A DNA stretch of 64,000 nucleotides from NCBI RefSeq assembly GCF_027913215.1, contig NZ_CP115784.1, forward strand, positions 1 through 64,000. Reading direction: 5' to 3'. The translations under genes and the position numbers were made by a program. This document shows positions 55,642 to 64,000 of the stretch, in pieces. How positions within the stretch are numbered: the stretch's first letter is position 1; every line of letters starts with the position of its first letter. A model generated the notes under the pieces. The model saw only the letters and a list, made by a program, of their open reading frames with translations, made no database searches and was not told the origin of the DNA. The stretch comes from Paracoccus aerodenitrificans (GTDB lineage: Bacteria; Pseudomonadota; Alphaproteobacteria; Rhodobacterales; Rhodobacteraceae).

Positions 55642-56295
55642 ATGACCGTTCATTTCAGCACATCCATATTCGGTTCCGTCATCGCCGCAGCCCTCGCATT
55701 TGGCGTCCCCGCCATCGCGCAAGAGGCCGGTGCTCCTGTCATGTCGAAACCCGGCGATGACAGGAATATTCCCGATGCAGGCACCTATGTCTTCGATCCG
55801 GGTCACAGTCAGATCATGTTCAGCTATGATCACATGGGCTTCTCCGTCTCGCGCGGTTTCGTGAATGGAGTCGAAGGCACGATCACGCTCGATCCCGAGG
55901 ATCTTGCTTCCTCCACCGTCGAGGCCTCTTTCCCGCTCTCGTCGCTGCGCACGGTTGCCGCGGATCTGGATGAGCATCTGATGGGCGAGGATTTCTTCAA
56001 TGTGACGGGCGAGCCTCCGCTGGTGACCTTCACCTCGACCAGCGTTGAGCTTGAGGACGATAATGAGGAAGCACGGGTCACGGGTGATCTGACGCTGAAC
56101 GGTGTGACGAAGCCGGTGACGCTGAATGTGGAATTCAACGGTGCGGGTCTTGATCCGATGACGCAGGCTCCGACGGTGGGTTTCAGCATCGAAGGTGAGA
56201 TCAGGCGCTCGGAGTTCAATCTCGGCGCGTTCGTCCCGGCGGTGGATGATGAGGTCGAGTTGCAAATCTCTGTCGAGGCCAAGAAAGAGGGTTGA
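55642..56295 (+). CDS. YceI-family exported lipid-binding protein
   Basis: The 217-residue product has a signal peptide (about 1-26, ending PAIAQ) and a YceI lipocalin-like domain: TYVFDPGHSQIMFSYDHMGFSVSRGFVNGVEGTITLDPEDLASSTVEASFPLSSL, then LTLNGVTKPVTLNVEFNGAG. YceI proteins bind isoprenoid-like ligands in the periplasm and are often induced by stress or alkaline pH. AAAAGGAGTTATAC precedes the ATG. It is followed by a strong terminator and is monocistronic, divergent from rpsF. Confidence 0.9.
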   Translation: MTVHFSTSIFGSVIAAALAFGVPAIAQEAGAPVMSKPGDDRNIPDAGTYVFDPGHSQIMFSYDHMGFSVSRGFVNGVEGTITLDPEDLASSTVEASFPLSSLRTVAADLDEHLMGEDFFNVTGEPPLVTFTSTSVELEDDNEEARVTGDLTLNGVTKPVTLNVEFNGAGLDPMTQAPTVGFSIEGEIRRSEFNLGAFVPAVDDEVELQISVEAKKEG

Positions 56296-56321
56296 GTTTT
56301 TTTATTCCTGCATTCTCGTTC

Positions 56322-56347
56322 AAAGGCCGCCGATAGGGCGGCCTTTT
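56322..56347 (+). terminator. Rho-independent terminator of the YceI gene
   Basis: A perfect 10-bp stem (56322-56331 with 56337-56346) with a 5-nt loop ends in TTTT. It lies 26 bases past the YceI stop and 26 bases before the end of the convergent peroxidase gene. Confidence 0.85.
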
Positions 56348-56372
56348 CATGACCGGTGCACTGTGTCCAAAG

Positions 56373-57452
56373 TTACTGTATCATCGATATCGGCTCTGGC
56401 GTGGTTTCGCTGCGAGGTGGCAGGATCGGGTGTTCGATCAGGGGCTGGTCGCCTGTCAGTGCGCCAAGAAAGGCAACAATGTCATCGGCCTGTTGGTCCG
56501 TCAGCTCTGTGCCGATCTGCGCCGACGACATGATCTGAACGGCTTCGGCAAGGTCCCAGACCGCACCGGAATGGAAATAGGGCGCCGTCAGGGAAATATT
56601 GCGCAGCGGTGCAGCGCGGAACACATATTCATCGTCCGCCGTTTCGGTGACTGCGAAACGTCCCTTGTCGGCTTCCGGCATTATCGAGCCGCCGGGACGC
56701 TCGATTACGCCGAAAGGATGATAGCTGTCGCCACCAAAATTCATCCCGTAATGGCAGCCAACACAGCCTGTATCTATAAAGGCACGCAGGCCGGAAAGCT
56801 GCTGTTCGGTCATCACATCGTCCTCGCCTCCGAGGAAGCGGTCAAAGGCGGAATTTGGTGTAATGAGTGTTGCTTCGAATTGTTCGATAGCCGTGGCGAA
56901 ATTCTCGAAGCTGAGGGCTTCGTCGCTTTCCGGAAAGGCAGCGGCGAATTCCTCTACATAGGCTGGCATGGAGCTCAGAGTTTCCAGCAGGCGCTCTGGA
57001 GTATTGTTCATTTCGACCGAGGCTTGCAGAGGTCCCATCGCCTGTTCCGCAAGATCTGCCGCCCGACCGTCCCAGAACTGGGCGATGTTGAACACAGCGT
57101 TCAGCATTGTCGGTGCGTTGCGTGGTCCTTGCTGCCAGCCATGTCCGATCGAGGTTGGCAACTGATCGACACCGCCCAACCCGACATTGTGGCAGGTCTG
57201 GCAAGAGATCAGTTGCGATGCCGACATACGCGGATCGAAGAATAGTTTCTTGCCAAGTTCGATCTTTGCCGACTCCAGCGCTTCTGCTTCACTCCCGTCT
57301 GGAGCAGTGATTGGCTGTGGGGTTTCCGGTATGGGCTCGAATAGCGATGCGGCCTCTTCACGAAGTTCTCCCGGGTCCAGGATTTGCGTCTCCTGAGCGT
57401 GAACGGGAAATGCGATAGTGCCGAACATCAGTAATAATGTGGGAAGACGCAT
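56373..57452 (-). CDS. Di-heme cytochrome c peroxidase / MauG-family protein
   Basis: The 359-residue product has a signal peptide (about 1-20, ending VHAQ) and two c-type heme motifs, CQTCH at 84-88 and CVGCH at 230-234. The family segments are ELGKKLFFDPRMS, GQGPRNAPTMLNAVFN-like (QQGPRNAPTMLNAVF) and APYFHSGAVWDLAEAV. It reduces periplasmic hydrogen peroxide with electrons from cytochrome c or a similar donor; MauG-like oxidation of a protein partner is the alternative. It is divergent from the agmatinase-like gene; regulation is unknown. Confidence 0.9.
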   Translation of the reverse strand: MRLPTLLLMFGTIAFPVHAQETQILDPGELREEAASLFEPIPETPQPITAPDGSEAEALESAKIELGKKLFFDPRMSASQLISCQTCHNVGLGGVDQLPTSIGHGWQQGPRNAPTMLNAVFNIAQFWDGRAADLAEQAMGPLQASVEMNNTPERLLETLSSMPAYVEEFAAAFPESDEALSFENFATAIEQFEATLITPNSAFDRFLGGEDDVMTEQQLSGLRAFIDTGCVGCHYGMNFGGDSYHPFGVIERPGGSIMPEADKGRFAVTETADDEYVFRAAPLRNISLTAPYFHSGAVWDLAEAVQIMSSAQIGTELTDQQADDIVAFLGALTGDQPLIEHPILPPRSETTPEPISMIQ

Positions 57453-57582
57453 GGATATGGCTCCTTGGTTTCAACCTGGGGCGCACGTTTCCTGATTATT
57501 ATGTTATCGGGTACTGTCTATTTTCGCTTTGAGGCATATCAATAAGCGGGCGAAAAAGCTGGTTTTGTTCGGAGGATTTGGA

Positions 57583-58545
57583 ATGGCTCTGGAAGACGCA
57601 AAGACGCAGATAGATCAGTCCTTTACCCGACAGGATCCGCGCGGACCCAGCTTTGAAAACGCGTTCGGCGGTGCGACGTCCTTTCTGCGGCGGCGCTATA
57701 GCAAGGATATGGCGGGGTTCGATCTTGCGGTGACGGGTATTCCCTTCGATCAGGCGGTCACGAACCGGCCCGGCACCCGTTTCGGGCCACGCGCTATCCG
57801 CGAGGCATCGACCCTGCAACCCTATGACCCGCCCTATGGCTGGGGCTATGACCCTCTGTCAGAGCTTGCCATCGCTGATGCCGGCGATATGGCTTTCGAT
57901 TATGCCAATACGCGTGAGGTTCCGGCGCGGATCAGTGAGCATATTGGCGGGCTTCTGGATCAGGGCGTCGGTACGGTGACGCTTGGCGGAGATCATTTCA
58001 TTACCCTGCCGATTCTGCGTGCCTATGCAAAGCGGCATGGCCCCGTTGCTTTGATCCAGTTCGATGCGCACAGCGATAGCTGGGTGGATGACGATCCCGA
58101 CCGGATCGATCACGGCACGTTTCTTTACAAGGCGATCCGCGAAGGGGTCGTGGACCCCACTGCCAGCGTCAGTATCGGGATCAGGACCGAGAATCCGGAT
58201 ACGCTCGGCGTGACGATCCTTGATGCCCCGGGCGTTCATCGCGATGGGATCGACGCAACCCTTGCCCGTATCCGGGAGGTGGTATCGGACCGTCCGGTCT
58301 ATCTCACCTTCGATATCGACGCGCTCGACCCGGCTTTCGCCCCCGGAACCGGAACTCCGGTCTGGGGCGGGCTGGCGTCATGGCAGGCAGCGGCGCTGTT
58401 GCGGGGGCTTGCGGGGGTGAAGCTGTTGGGCGGAGACGTTGTCGAGATCTCCCCTCCCTATGATACGACCGGCGCAACGGCCATCGCCGGGGCGCATGTC
58501 GCGACCGAACTGATCTGCCTTTATGGCTGGACCCGCCGCCGATAA
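57583..58545 (+). CDS. speB: Agmatinase/arginase-family ureohydrolase
   Basis: Ureohydrolases cleave urea from agmatine, arginine or guanidino acids with two Mn ions. The 320-residue product has the metal motifs GGDHFITLP, DAHSDSW (DAHxD type) and TFDIDALDPAFAPGTGTP, plus GTRFGPRAIREAS near the start. These fit agmatinase (SpeB), but closely related guanidinobutyrase or proclavaminate amidinohydrolase activity cannot be excluded. TTCGGAGGATTTGGA precedes the ATG at 57583. No polyamine genes are adjacent. Confidence 0.88.
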   Translation: MALEDAKTQIDQSFTRQDPRGPSFENAFGGATSFLRRRYSKDMAGFDLAVTGIPFDQAVTNRPGTRFGPRAIREASTLQPYDPPYGWGYDPLSELAIADAGDMAFDYANTREVPARISEHIGGLLDQGVGTVTLGGDHFITLPILRAYAKRHGPVALIQFDAHSDSWVDDDPDRIDHGTFLYKAIREGVVDPTASVSIGIRTENPDTLGVTILDAPGVHRDGIDATLARIREVVSDRPVYLTFDIDALDPAFAPGTGTPVWGGLASWQAAALLRGLAGVKLLGGDVVEISPPYDTTGATAIAGAHVATELICLYGWTRRR

Positions 58546-58682
58546 GCAGAAAGCATAATCCTCTGGACGGGCCGGGCTTCGGCATCCTGCCTCGCAAGCC
58601 CCATTTCCGGTTTGTTCTTGTCAGAAAACACGCCTAGGCTGATCCCATATGTCGGAATGGCACATGAAGGATTGGATATAAG

Positions 58683-59159
58683 ATGAATAAGGTTTTTTGC
58701 ATTCTCTGCGCATTCGCTCTGGCACCTTCCGTTCAGGCACAGCAACTCGATCCCGGCAATATCGCTCAGTCTCAGTTCGCGCAGGTGGATGCGGACAGCA
58801 ATGGCCGTCTGGACATGGCCGAGCAGGAACGCTTCGACAGCGACATGATGATCTCGATGGATCTCGATGAAAGCGGCGCTGCCGATATGGATGAGTTTCT
58901 GGCATGGGGTTTCGGCTTCAGCGCCGTCGCGGAGGAGCGCGGGCGTGAGGCAAATTATCAAACTGCCAGCCGCATCATCTTCTCGATCATGGATTACGAT
59001 GACAGCGGTGAGGTTACACTGGAAGAAATGAACGGTTTTCAGGCCGCGGCCTTCGCCTATTCGGATCAGGATGACGACGGCGAACTAACGCCGGAGGAAT
59101 TCCACAGCCATCATTTCATGAACATTGCGGCGCAGGAAGCGCTGATGCCCATTCAGTGA
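58683..59159 (+). CDS. Exported protein with four EF-hand motifs
   Basis: The 158-residue product has a signal peptide (about 1-19) and four 12-residue calcium-loop sequences: DADSNGRLDMAE (36-47), DLDESGAADMDE (60-71), DYDDSGEVTLEE (104-115) and DQDDDGELTPEE (128-139). All have acidic residues at positions 1, 3 and 12. It should bind calcium in the periplasm, but its role is unknown. No ribosome-binding site of note (GGATATAAG) precedes the ATG. It lies between the agmatinase and prfA. Confidence 0.85.
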   Translation: MNKVFCILCAFALAPSVQAQQLDPGNIAQSQFAQVDADSNGRLDMAEQERFDSDMMISMDLDESGAADMDEFLAWGFGFSAVAEERGREANYQTASRIIFSIMDYDDSGEVTLEEMNGFQAAAFAYSDQDDDGELTPEEFHSHHFMNIAAQEALMPIQ

Positions 59160-59234
59160 TTTCTGCCTTCGTGAAGGCGGGGCGGCGTGATCGCATAGCT
59201 TGACGGCGGCGCATGCGCGGGCCACATCAGCGCA

Positions 59235-60287
59235 ATGCTGCCTCATGACCGCCTGCACCAGATCGTCCAGCGTTTCGAGTTTCTCGAAGCGAAGCTGAAT
59301 TCCGGCCCTGCCGCCGATGAGATCGCCGCGATCAGCCGCGAATATGCCGAACTCAAACCCGTTGTGGCTCAGGTTGAGCGATGGCGGGCGGCCTCGGAGG
59401 GGCTGGAGGAGGCGCAGCAGATGCTGGCCGATCCGGATATGCGCGAGCTGGCTGAGGAAGAGGTGGCGCGTCTCAAGGCCGAATTGCCCGAGCTTGAACA
59501 GGCGTTGCGCATTGCCCTGCTGCCGAAGGATGCAGCCGACGCGCGGCCCGCGATCATGGAAATCCGGCCGGGAACCGGCGGCGAGGAAGCTGCGCTTTTC
59601 GCGGGCGATCTGCTTGCCATGTACCGGCGCTATGCCGAGGCGCAGGGCTGGAGTTTTCAGCTTCTCGATATGAGCGAAACCGAAATCGGCGGCGTGAAAG
59701 AGGCGACGGCACGCATCGAAGGCGAGGGCGTATTTGCGCGGCTGAAATATGAATCCGGTGTCCACCGCGTGCAGCGCGTCCCCGAGACCGAATCGGGTGG
59801 CCGTATCCACACCTCCGCCGCGACAGTCGCCGTGCTGCCCGAGGCCGAGGAGGTCGATATCGACATTCCCACGGCCGATATCCGCATCGACACGATGCGT
59901 GCGTCCGGCGCGGGGGGGCAGCATGTCAACACGACCGATTCCGCTGTCCGCATCACCCATCTGCCGACCGGGATCGTGGTGACCTCATCGGAAAAATCGC
60001 AGCACCAGAACCGGGCCAATGCGATGGCGGTTCTTCGTGCCCGGCTGTACGATATGGAGCGTGAGCGTGCCGCTTCGGAACGTGCTGCCGACCGGAAATC
60101 CCAGGTGGGAAGCGGGGATCGTTCCGAGCGGATACGAACCTATAATTTCCCTCAGGGCCGGATGACGGATCATCGCATCAATCTGACGCTTTACGCGCTC
60201 GATAAGGTCATGCAGGGCGATCTGGCCGAGATTATCGACGCACTGACCGCGCATGATCAGGCGGAAAAACTGGCCGCGCAGGAATAA
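59235..60287 (+). CDS. prfA: Peptide chain release factor 1
   Basis: RF1 reads UAA and UAG and releases the finished chain. The 350-residue product has the codon-recognition PxT motif (PET at 183-185 in [14 protein letters not shown]) and the GGQ motif at 227-229 in [22 protein letters not shown] is read by RF2 elsewhere, or as selenocysteine where signals permit. No strong ribosome-binding site precedes the ATG. It is followed by prmC after a 1-base gap, which methylates the GGQ glutamine. Confidence 0.96.
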   Translation: MLPHDRLHQIVQRFEFLEAKLNSGPAADEIAAISREYAELKPVVAQVERWRAASEGLEEAQQMLADPDMRELAEEEVARLKAELPELEQALRIALLPKDAADARPAIMEIRPGTGGEEAALFAGDLLAMYRRYAEAQGWSFQLLDMSETEIGGVKEATARIEGEGVFARLKYESGVHRVQRVPETESGGRIHTSAATVAVLPEAEEVDIDIPTADIRIDTMRASGAGGQHVNTTDSAVRITHLPTGIVVTSSEKSQHQNRANAMAVLRARLYDMERERAASERAADRKSQVGSGDRSERIRTYNFPQGRMTDHRINLTLYALDKVMQGDLAEIIDALTAHDQAEKLAAQE

Positions 60288-60288
60288 C

Positions 60289-61143
60289 ATGCTGACGGGC
60301 AGGGAACTCCGCCGCGAGGCGCAGCGCCGTTTCGAGGCCGCGTCCATTCCGGATGCGGCGACGGATGCCGCGCGGCTGTTCGGGCATGCGCTGAGCATCG
60401 CTCTTGGAAAGCCGGTGCAGCATCACCATATTGCCCTGTACCTGAACGAAACCGCCTCGGCGGAACTGGTTTCGGCGATGGCGCCTCTGGTTGAGGCGCG
60501 TCTGGCCCGGCGTCCGGTCAGTCAGATCATCGGGCGGCGAGCCTTCTGGAAACATGATTTCCGCGTCACCAGCGATACGCTCGACCCAAGGCCAGAGACC
60601 GAAACGCTGATCGAAGCGGCGCTGCGGCTGCCCTGGGAAACCCTGCTGGATCTGGGAACCGGGACCGGCGCGATCCTGATTTCGCTGCTCGATGAACGAC
60701 GCGGTGCTTCGGGGAGGGGCTGTGACATATCCGACGCCGCCCTTGCCGTTGCGCGAGAAAATGCCGCGCGAATCGGGGTGGAGGCGGCGCTTATGGTCTC
60801 TGACTGGTTCAGTGAGGTACGGGGCCGTTTCGATCTGATCGTCTCGAACCCGCCCTATATCGCGGTGTCCGAGATGCAGGATCTTGCTCCTGAGCTTCGG
60901 GAATGGGAGCCGCGCATGGCGCTGACCGATGAGGGCGACGGATTGTCCGCCTATCGCAGGATTGCCGCCGATGCGCCCCGCTTTCTCAATCCCGGCGGGC
61001 ATGTACTGGTCGAAATCGGGTCCGGTCAGGGCGAGGCGGTGCAGAAAATATTTTCTGAAGCCGGTGCCGAAACGAAGATAATCAGCGATCTCGATGGGCG
61101 GGATCGCGTCGTTTTGGCAAAATTTCGTGACATGAAAGGTTAA
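60289..61143 (+). CDS. prmC: Release factor glutamine methyltransferase
   Basis: PrmC methylates the GGQ glutamine of RF1 and RF2. The 284-residue product has the SAM-binding motif DLGTGTGAI at about 121-129 and the amide-binding NPPY at 187-190 in SNPPYIAVSE. The N-terminal helical domain binds release factor. It begins 1 base after the prfA stop, and CGCAGGAATAAC serves as ribosome-binding site; an earlier start inside prfA is rejected. The two form a functional pair. Confidence 0.96.
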   Translation: MLTGRELRREAQRRFEAASIPDAATDAARLFGHALSIALGKPVQHHHIALYLNETASAELVSAMAPLVEARLARRPVSQIIGRRAFWKHDFRVTSDTLDPRPETETLIEAALRLPWETLLDLGTGTGAILISLLDERRGASGRGCDISDAALAVARENAARIGVEAALMVSDWFSEVRGRFDLIVSNPPYIAVSEMQDLAPELREWEPRMALTDEGDGLSAYRRIAADAPRFLNPGGHVLVEIGSGQGEAVQKIFSEAGAETKIISDLDGRDRVVLAKFRDMKG

Positions 61144-61372
61144 TTCGTACCGAAAACCACAAATAATCACCGTCAGTTGCCGAAATCTGTGATTTTTCTG
61201 TTGTAATAAGGCGGGGGCGTGGTTATTCGGGTTATATGTTGGTGGACAAGGTTCGCCGCACAGATCAGCCACGACATTGTGTAAGTCAGGGTGCGGGTCC
61301 ACCGCCGAACGACCGAACGCAGAATGTCGGTGGCATGTGAATAATTCCAGATGGCTGGATAAAGTCAGACAG

Positions 61373-62152
61373 ATGAGATCATCCAAATCCCGTTCGCGCT
61401 CGAAGTCGAACCGTCAGCGTTCACTTGGCAATATCGTTAATCGCGTCTTCGATTCCTCCGGCCCTGAGGGCAAGGTTCGGGGCACGCCTCAGCAAATTAT
61501 TGATAAATACCTGACACTTGCACGAGATGCGCAATTGTCGAATGACCGGGTGGCCGAACAGGCCTTCCTGCAGCATGCGGAACATTACACGCGGCTGCTG
61601 AGCGAGGCGCAGCGTGAGCAGGCCGAGCGTCAGCAGCAGAATCAGTATAACCATCAGAATCAGCAGCAAAATCATCAGAGCCAGAATGGTCGCAATGGCG
61701 ATTCGTATGAGAATGGCAATGGTAATGGCAACGATACTGCGCGGGATCAGTCCCGCGACGATCGCGGCCAACGCAATGGTGATTCTTCGGACGCCACGGA
61801 AGAAAAGCGCAATAATTACCGCACTCCGCGTCATGATGCGCCGCGCGAGGAGGCTTCGGGTAACGCTGCTCCGGCTGACGCTTCTTCTGAAGGCGGCGCT
61901 TCCGCAGAAGCGGGTGCGTTGCCCGATGCGATTGGCGAGGATGCAGGCCGCGTCGAAACGCCCGAGCAGGCGCAGCCGGCACCTCGTGCCCGCCGCACGA
62001 CGACACGTGCGCCGCGTGCCGCCAAGACCGACGCGCCGGCAAAGCCCCGCACCCGCAAGGCCAGCACCCGTAAAGCCGCAGAGCCGGAAGCCGCTGCTTC
62101 CGATCCATCGGGCGAGGCGGCAGCCCCTGCAACAGAGACGTCCGGCGAATAG
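61373..62152 (+). CDS. DUF4167-domain protein with N/Q-rich central region
   Basis: The 259-residue product starts with the conserved DUF4167 domain: a basic stretch then SLGNIVNRVFDSSGPEGKVRGTPQQIIDKYLTLARDAQLSNDRVAEQAFLQHAEHYTRLL (about 17-75). A low-complexity Q/N/G-rich region (about 85-130) and an alanine/proline/lysine-rich tail follow. It is common downstream of prmC in alphaproteobacteria, and its function is unknown. The disordered regions and basic ends suggest RNA or DNA contact; this is inference. Confidence 0.85.
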   Translation: MRSSKSRSRSKSNRQRSLGNIVNRVFDSSGPEGKVRGTPQQIIDKYLTLARDAQLSNDRVAEQAFLQHAEHYTRLLSEAQREQAERQQQNQYNHQNQQQNHQSQNGRNGDSYENGNGNGNDTARDQSRDDRGQRNGDSSDATEEKRNNYRTPRHDAPREEASGNAAPADASSEGGASAEAGALPDAIGEDAGRVETPEQAQPAPRARRTTTRAPRAAKTDAPAKPRTRKASTRKAAEPEAAASDPSGEAAAPATETSGE

Positions 62153-62188
62153 CCGGACCCTTGAGGGACAGGGTTAAGGCAGGCCGCT

Positions 62189-63037
62189 TTAACCCGACCG
62201 GGCCTCAAAGATGCGGGCCAATGTGCAGAACCCCTCGATCCCGATTTCCTCGGCGCGTGCCGTCGGTTTGATCCCGGCTTCGGTCAGGATCGCTTCCATT
62301 TCGGGATGCAGCCCCCGGAGGGAACTGCGCAGCATCTTGCGCCTCTGATTGAAGGCCGTCGCCACGATGCGCGACAATATCGCGGGATCGGCGGGAAAGC
62401 GCGGCTTAGGCAGCGCGGTGATCTGCACCACCGATGAGTGTATTTTCGGCGCGGGGACGAAGGCCTCGGGCGGGATGCTCATCACGATGCGGGCCTCGCT
62501 GCGCCACTGGGCAAGGATCGAAAGCCGCCCATAGGCTTTCTGGCCGGGCTGCGCGACGATGCGCTCGGCGACCTCGCGCTGGAACATCAATGTCAGAGAC
62601 TGCCAGAATGGCGGCCAGTCCGGCGGGGTCAGCCAGCGGATTAGAAGCTCGGTTCCGATATTATAGGGAAGATTTGCGGCAACCCGGATCGGCGGCGTCA
62701 GATGGCTGAGCGGATCGATTTCAAGCGCGTCGCCGTGGATGACCTGAAGCCGTCCGGGATAGGCATGTACGATCTGTTCTAGCGCGGGCAGGGCGCGGGC
62801 ATCTTTTTCGATGGCCAGCACATGACGTGCACCCTCGGCCAGAAGCCCACGGGTCAGCCCGCCCGGACCCGGTCCGATCTCTAGAATATCGCTTCCGGTC
62901 AGATCTCCGGCCTGCCGCGCGATCTTGGCGGTCAGGTTCAGGTCCAGAAGGAAATTCTGGCCAAGCTGCTTCTTGGCACGCAAATCATGGGTGCTGATCA
63001 CCTCTCGCAGCGGTGGAAGCCCGTCAATGCTGCTCAT
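62189..63037 (-). CDS. rsmA: 16S rRNA (adenine1518-N6/adenine1519-N6) dimethyltransferase
   Basis: RsmA (KsgA) dimethylates two adjacent adenines of 16S rRNA helix 45. The 282-residue product has [10 protein letters not shown] near 26-35, SAM motif [16 protein letters not shown] at about 51-66 and the catalytic NLPYNIGT at about 119-126. The start MSSIDGL overlaps the stop of pdxA by 4 bases, a common pdxA-rsmA pairing. Its product and DUF4167 gene converge. Confidence 0.96.
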   Translation of the reverse strand: MSSIDGLPPLREVISTHDLRAKKQLGQNFLLDLNLTAKIARQAGDLTGSDILEIGPGPGGLTRGLLAEGARHVLAIEKDARALPALEQIVHAYPGRLQVIHGDALEIDPLSHLTPPIRVAANLPYNIGTELLIRWLTPPDWPPFWQSLTLMFQREVAERIVAQPGQKAYGRLSILAQWRSEARIVMSIPPEAFVPAPKIHSSVVQITALPKPRFPADPAILSRIVATAFNQRRKMLRSSLRGLHPEMEAILTEAGIKPTARAEEIGIEGFCTLARIFEARSG

Positions 63038-64000
63038 GCCGTGCCCCGTGTTTGCGCCATGTCCCAGGCCATGCGCAAGGCGGCGATGGCGCTGTCCGCA
63101 TCGGCGATTCCTTTTCCGGCAATGTCGAACGCGGTCCCGTGATCCGGTGAGGTTCGTACGAAGGGCAGGCCAAGCGTGATATTCACGCCGCCCGAGAAAT
63201 CAAGCGTCTTGATCGGGATAAGTGCCTGATCGTGATATGCGCAGATCGCCGCATCATAACGTATGCGGGCGGTGGCGTGAAACATCGTATCGGCGGGCAG
63301 CGGCCCGGTCAGGTTCAGCCCCTCATCTTTCAGGCGCAGGATCAGAGGCGCGATCCAGTCCAGTTCCTCATGCCCCATCGCGCCGCCTTCGCCCGCATGA
63401 GGGTTCAGCCCGGCGATGGCGATCCGGGGCCGGGCGATGCCGAAATCCCGGATCATCGCGTCATGCGTGATGCGGATGGCGCGTTCCAGAGCTTCGGGCG
63501 TCAGTTGCGCCGGAACCTCGGACAGCGCGATATGAATGGTTGCAGGCACCACGCGGCATGGCGGCTCGACCGTGGTCGAGGCGAGCATCATCGCCACCCC
63601 GGCAGCTCCGGCAAGATGGGCAAGAAACTCGGTATGGCCCGGAAAGGCGAAACCGGCCCCGTCTTTCAGTGCCTTCTTGTGAATCGGCATGGTGCAGATA
63701 CCCGAAGCTGCGCCGCTTTGGGTCAGGGAAACGGCACGCTCAATCACTTCGATCACGCCACGGGCATTTCCGGCATCGGGCTGGCCCGGCGTTGCAGGCT
63801 GCGCGAAATCATGGCTCAGCACGGGCAGCGTATCTGCGGGCAGTTGCGACAGATCGCTGATCCCGGTCCAGTCCGTGCCGGGTGGCAGATGCGTTGGGTC
63901 GCCGATCCAGACGAAAGGCACATGCGCCGCAAGCAGCTTAGGAGCCAGTTCCGGCCCGATACCCGCCGGCTCTCCGCAGGTGACAAGGATGGGGCGTACC
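63034..64000 (-). CDS. pdxA: 4-hydroxythreonine-4-phosphate dehydrogenase (5' end outside window)
   Basis: PdxA oxidises 4-phosphohydroxy-L-threonine in pyridoxal phosphate synthesis. The visible part has the N-terminal [33 protein letters not shown], the metal-binding histidine regions ([13 protein letters not shown] and MFHATA) and the C-terminal [29 protein letters not shown]. The reading stays open past 63999, so the start is beyond the window and an internal ATG at 63921 is not the real start. It overlaps rsmA by 4 bases. Confidence 0.95.
   Translation of the reverse strand, partial: VRPILVTCGEPAGIGPELAPKLLAAHVPFVWIGDPTHLPPGTDWTGISDLSQLPADTLPVLSHDFAQPATPGQPDAGNARGVIEVIERAVSLTQSGAASGICTMPIHKKALKDGAGFAFPGHTEFLAHLAGAAGVAMMLASTTVEPPCRVVPATIHIALSEVPAQLTPEALERAIRITHDAMIRDFGIARPRIAIAGLNPHAGEGGAMGHEELDWIAPLILRLKDEGLNLTGPLPADTMFHATARIRYDAAICAYHDQALIPIKTLDFSGGVNITLGLPFVRTSPDHGTAFDIAGKGIADADSAIAALRMAWDMAQTRGTA

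Overview
The window reads as a GC-rich alphaproteobacterial chromosome near the start of the dnaA numbering, most probably a Rhodobacteraceae of the Paracoccus type. This is inferred from gene order (dnaA-dnaN-recF followed by gyrB; prfA-prmC followed by a DUF4167 protein; glnB-glnA; pdxA-rsmA), from the many TRAP/TTT/ABC solute-binding proteins, and from a type II lumazine synthase under an FMN riboswitch. No prophage, insertion sequence, CRISPR array or toxin-antitoxin pair was seen. Nearly all the DNA is ordinary chromosomal coding sequence, so the interest lies mainly in the control regions.

Layout: 1-8.0 kb holds replication genes (dnaA, dnaN, recF, gyrB) plus a phospholipase D-family membrane protein. 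8.2-15.5 kb holds an outer-membrane barrel protein, a YafY-type regulator divergent from a glutathione S-transferase, an EamA permease, an HU protein, AMP nucleosidase, an LLM oxidoreductase and an NAD-dependent epimerase-like protein. At 15.6 kb is a selenocysteine tRNA with its own promoter. 15.9-21.9 kb looks like a ureide/glyoxylate block: ureidoglycine aminohydrolase, an NCS2 purine/uracil-type permease with a structured leader, malate synthase G and a LysR regulator. 23-26 kb is ileS, preceded by a previously unassigned-looking leader: a strong promoter, a 15-codon leaderless ORF with four Ile codons and a terminator hairpin.

26-35.8 kb holds a glycosyltransferase-like protein, a siderophore-interacting reductase, alkaline phosphatase, an unaccompanied sugar-binding protein divergent from rpiR-murQ, tRNA-Tyr, rlmB, a YHS protein and a CoA-binding protein. 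35.8-40 kb is a tripartite tricarboxylate transporter operon with an AbrB-family membrane protein. 40-46 kb holds ribH2 with its FMN riboswitch, an Fsr-like MFS pump, a lone TRAP binding protein, a DsbA-like protein and gluconate permease plus gluconokinase. 46-51 kb holds an endonuclease/phosphatase-fold protein, glnA, glnB, an NTF2-like protein, trigger factor and tRNA-Leu. 51-56 kb holds NAD(P)H-hydrate dehydratase, a YihY protein and the rpsF-rpsR-rplI operon. 55.6-64 kb holds YceI, a di-heme peroxidase, agmatinase/arginase, a four-EF-hand exported protein, prfA, prmC, the DUF4167 protein, rsmA and the 3' part of pdxA, which runs off the window.

The best candidates for something undescribed are two leader-peptide attenuator-like regions (ileS and the NCS2 permease), in both of which the leader ORF stop codon lies in the terminator hairpin at or next to its loop. 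Others are a tandem 17-bp repeat with a 22-bp period upstream of the permease and a cluster of three palindromes between the sugar-binding protein gene and rpiR. All calls come from reading the sequence; no database search was possible.
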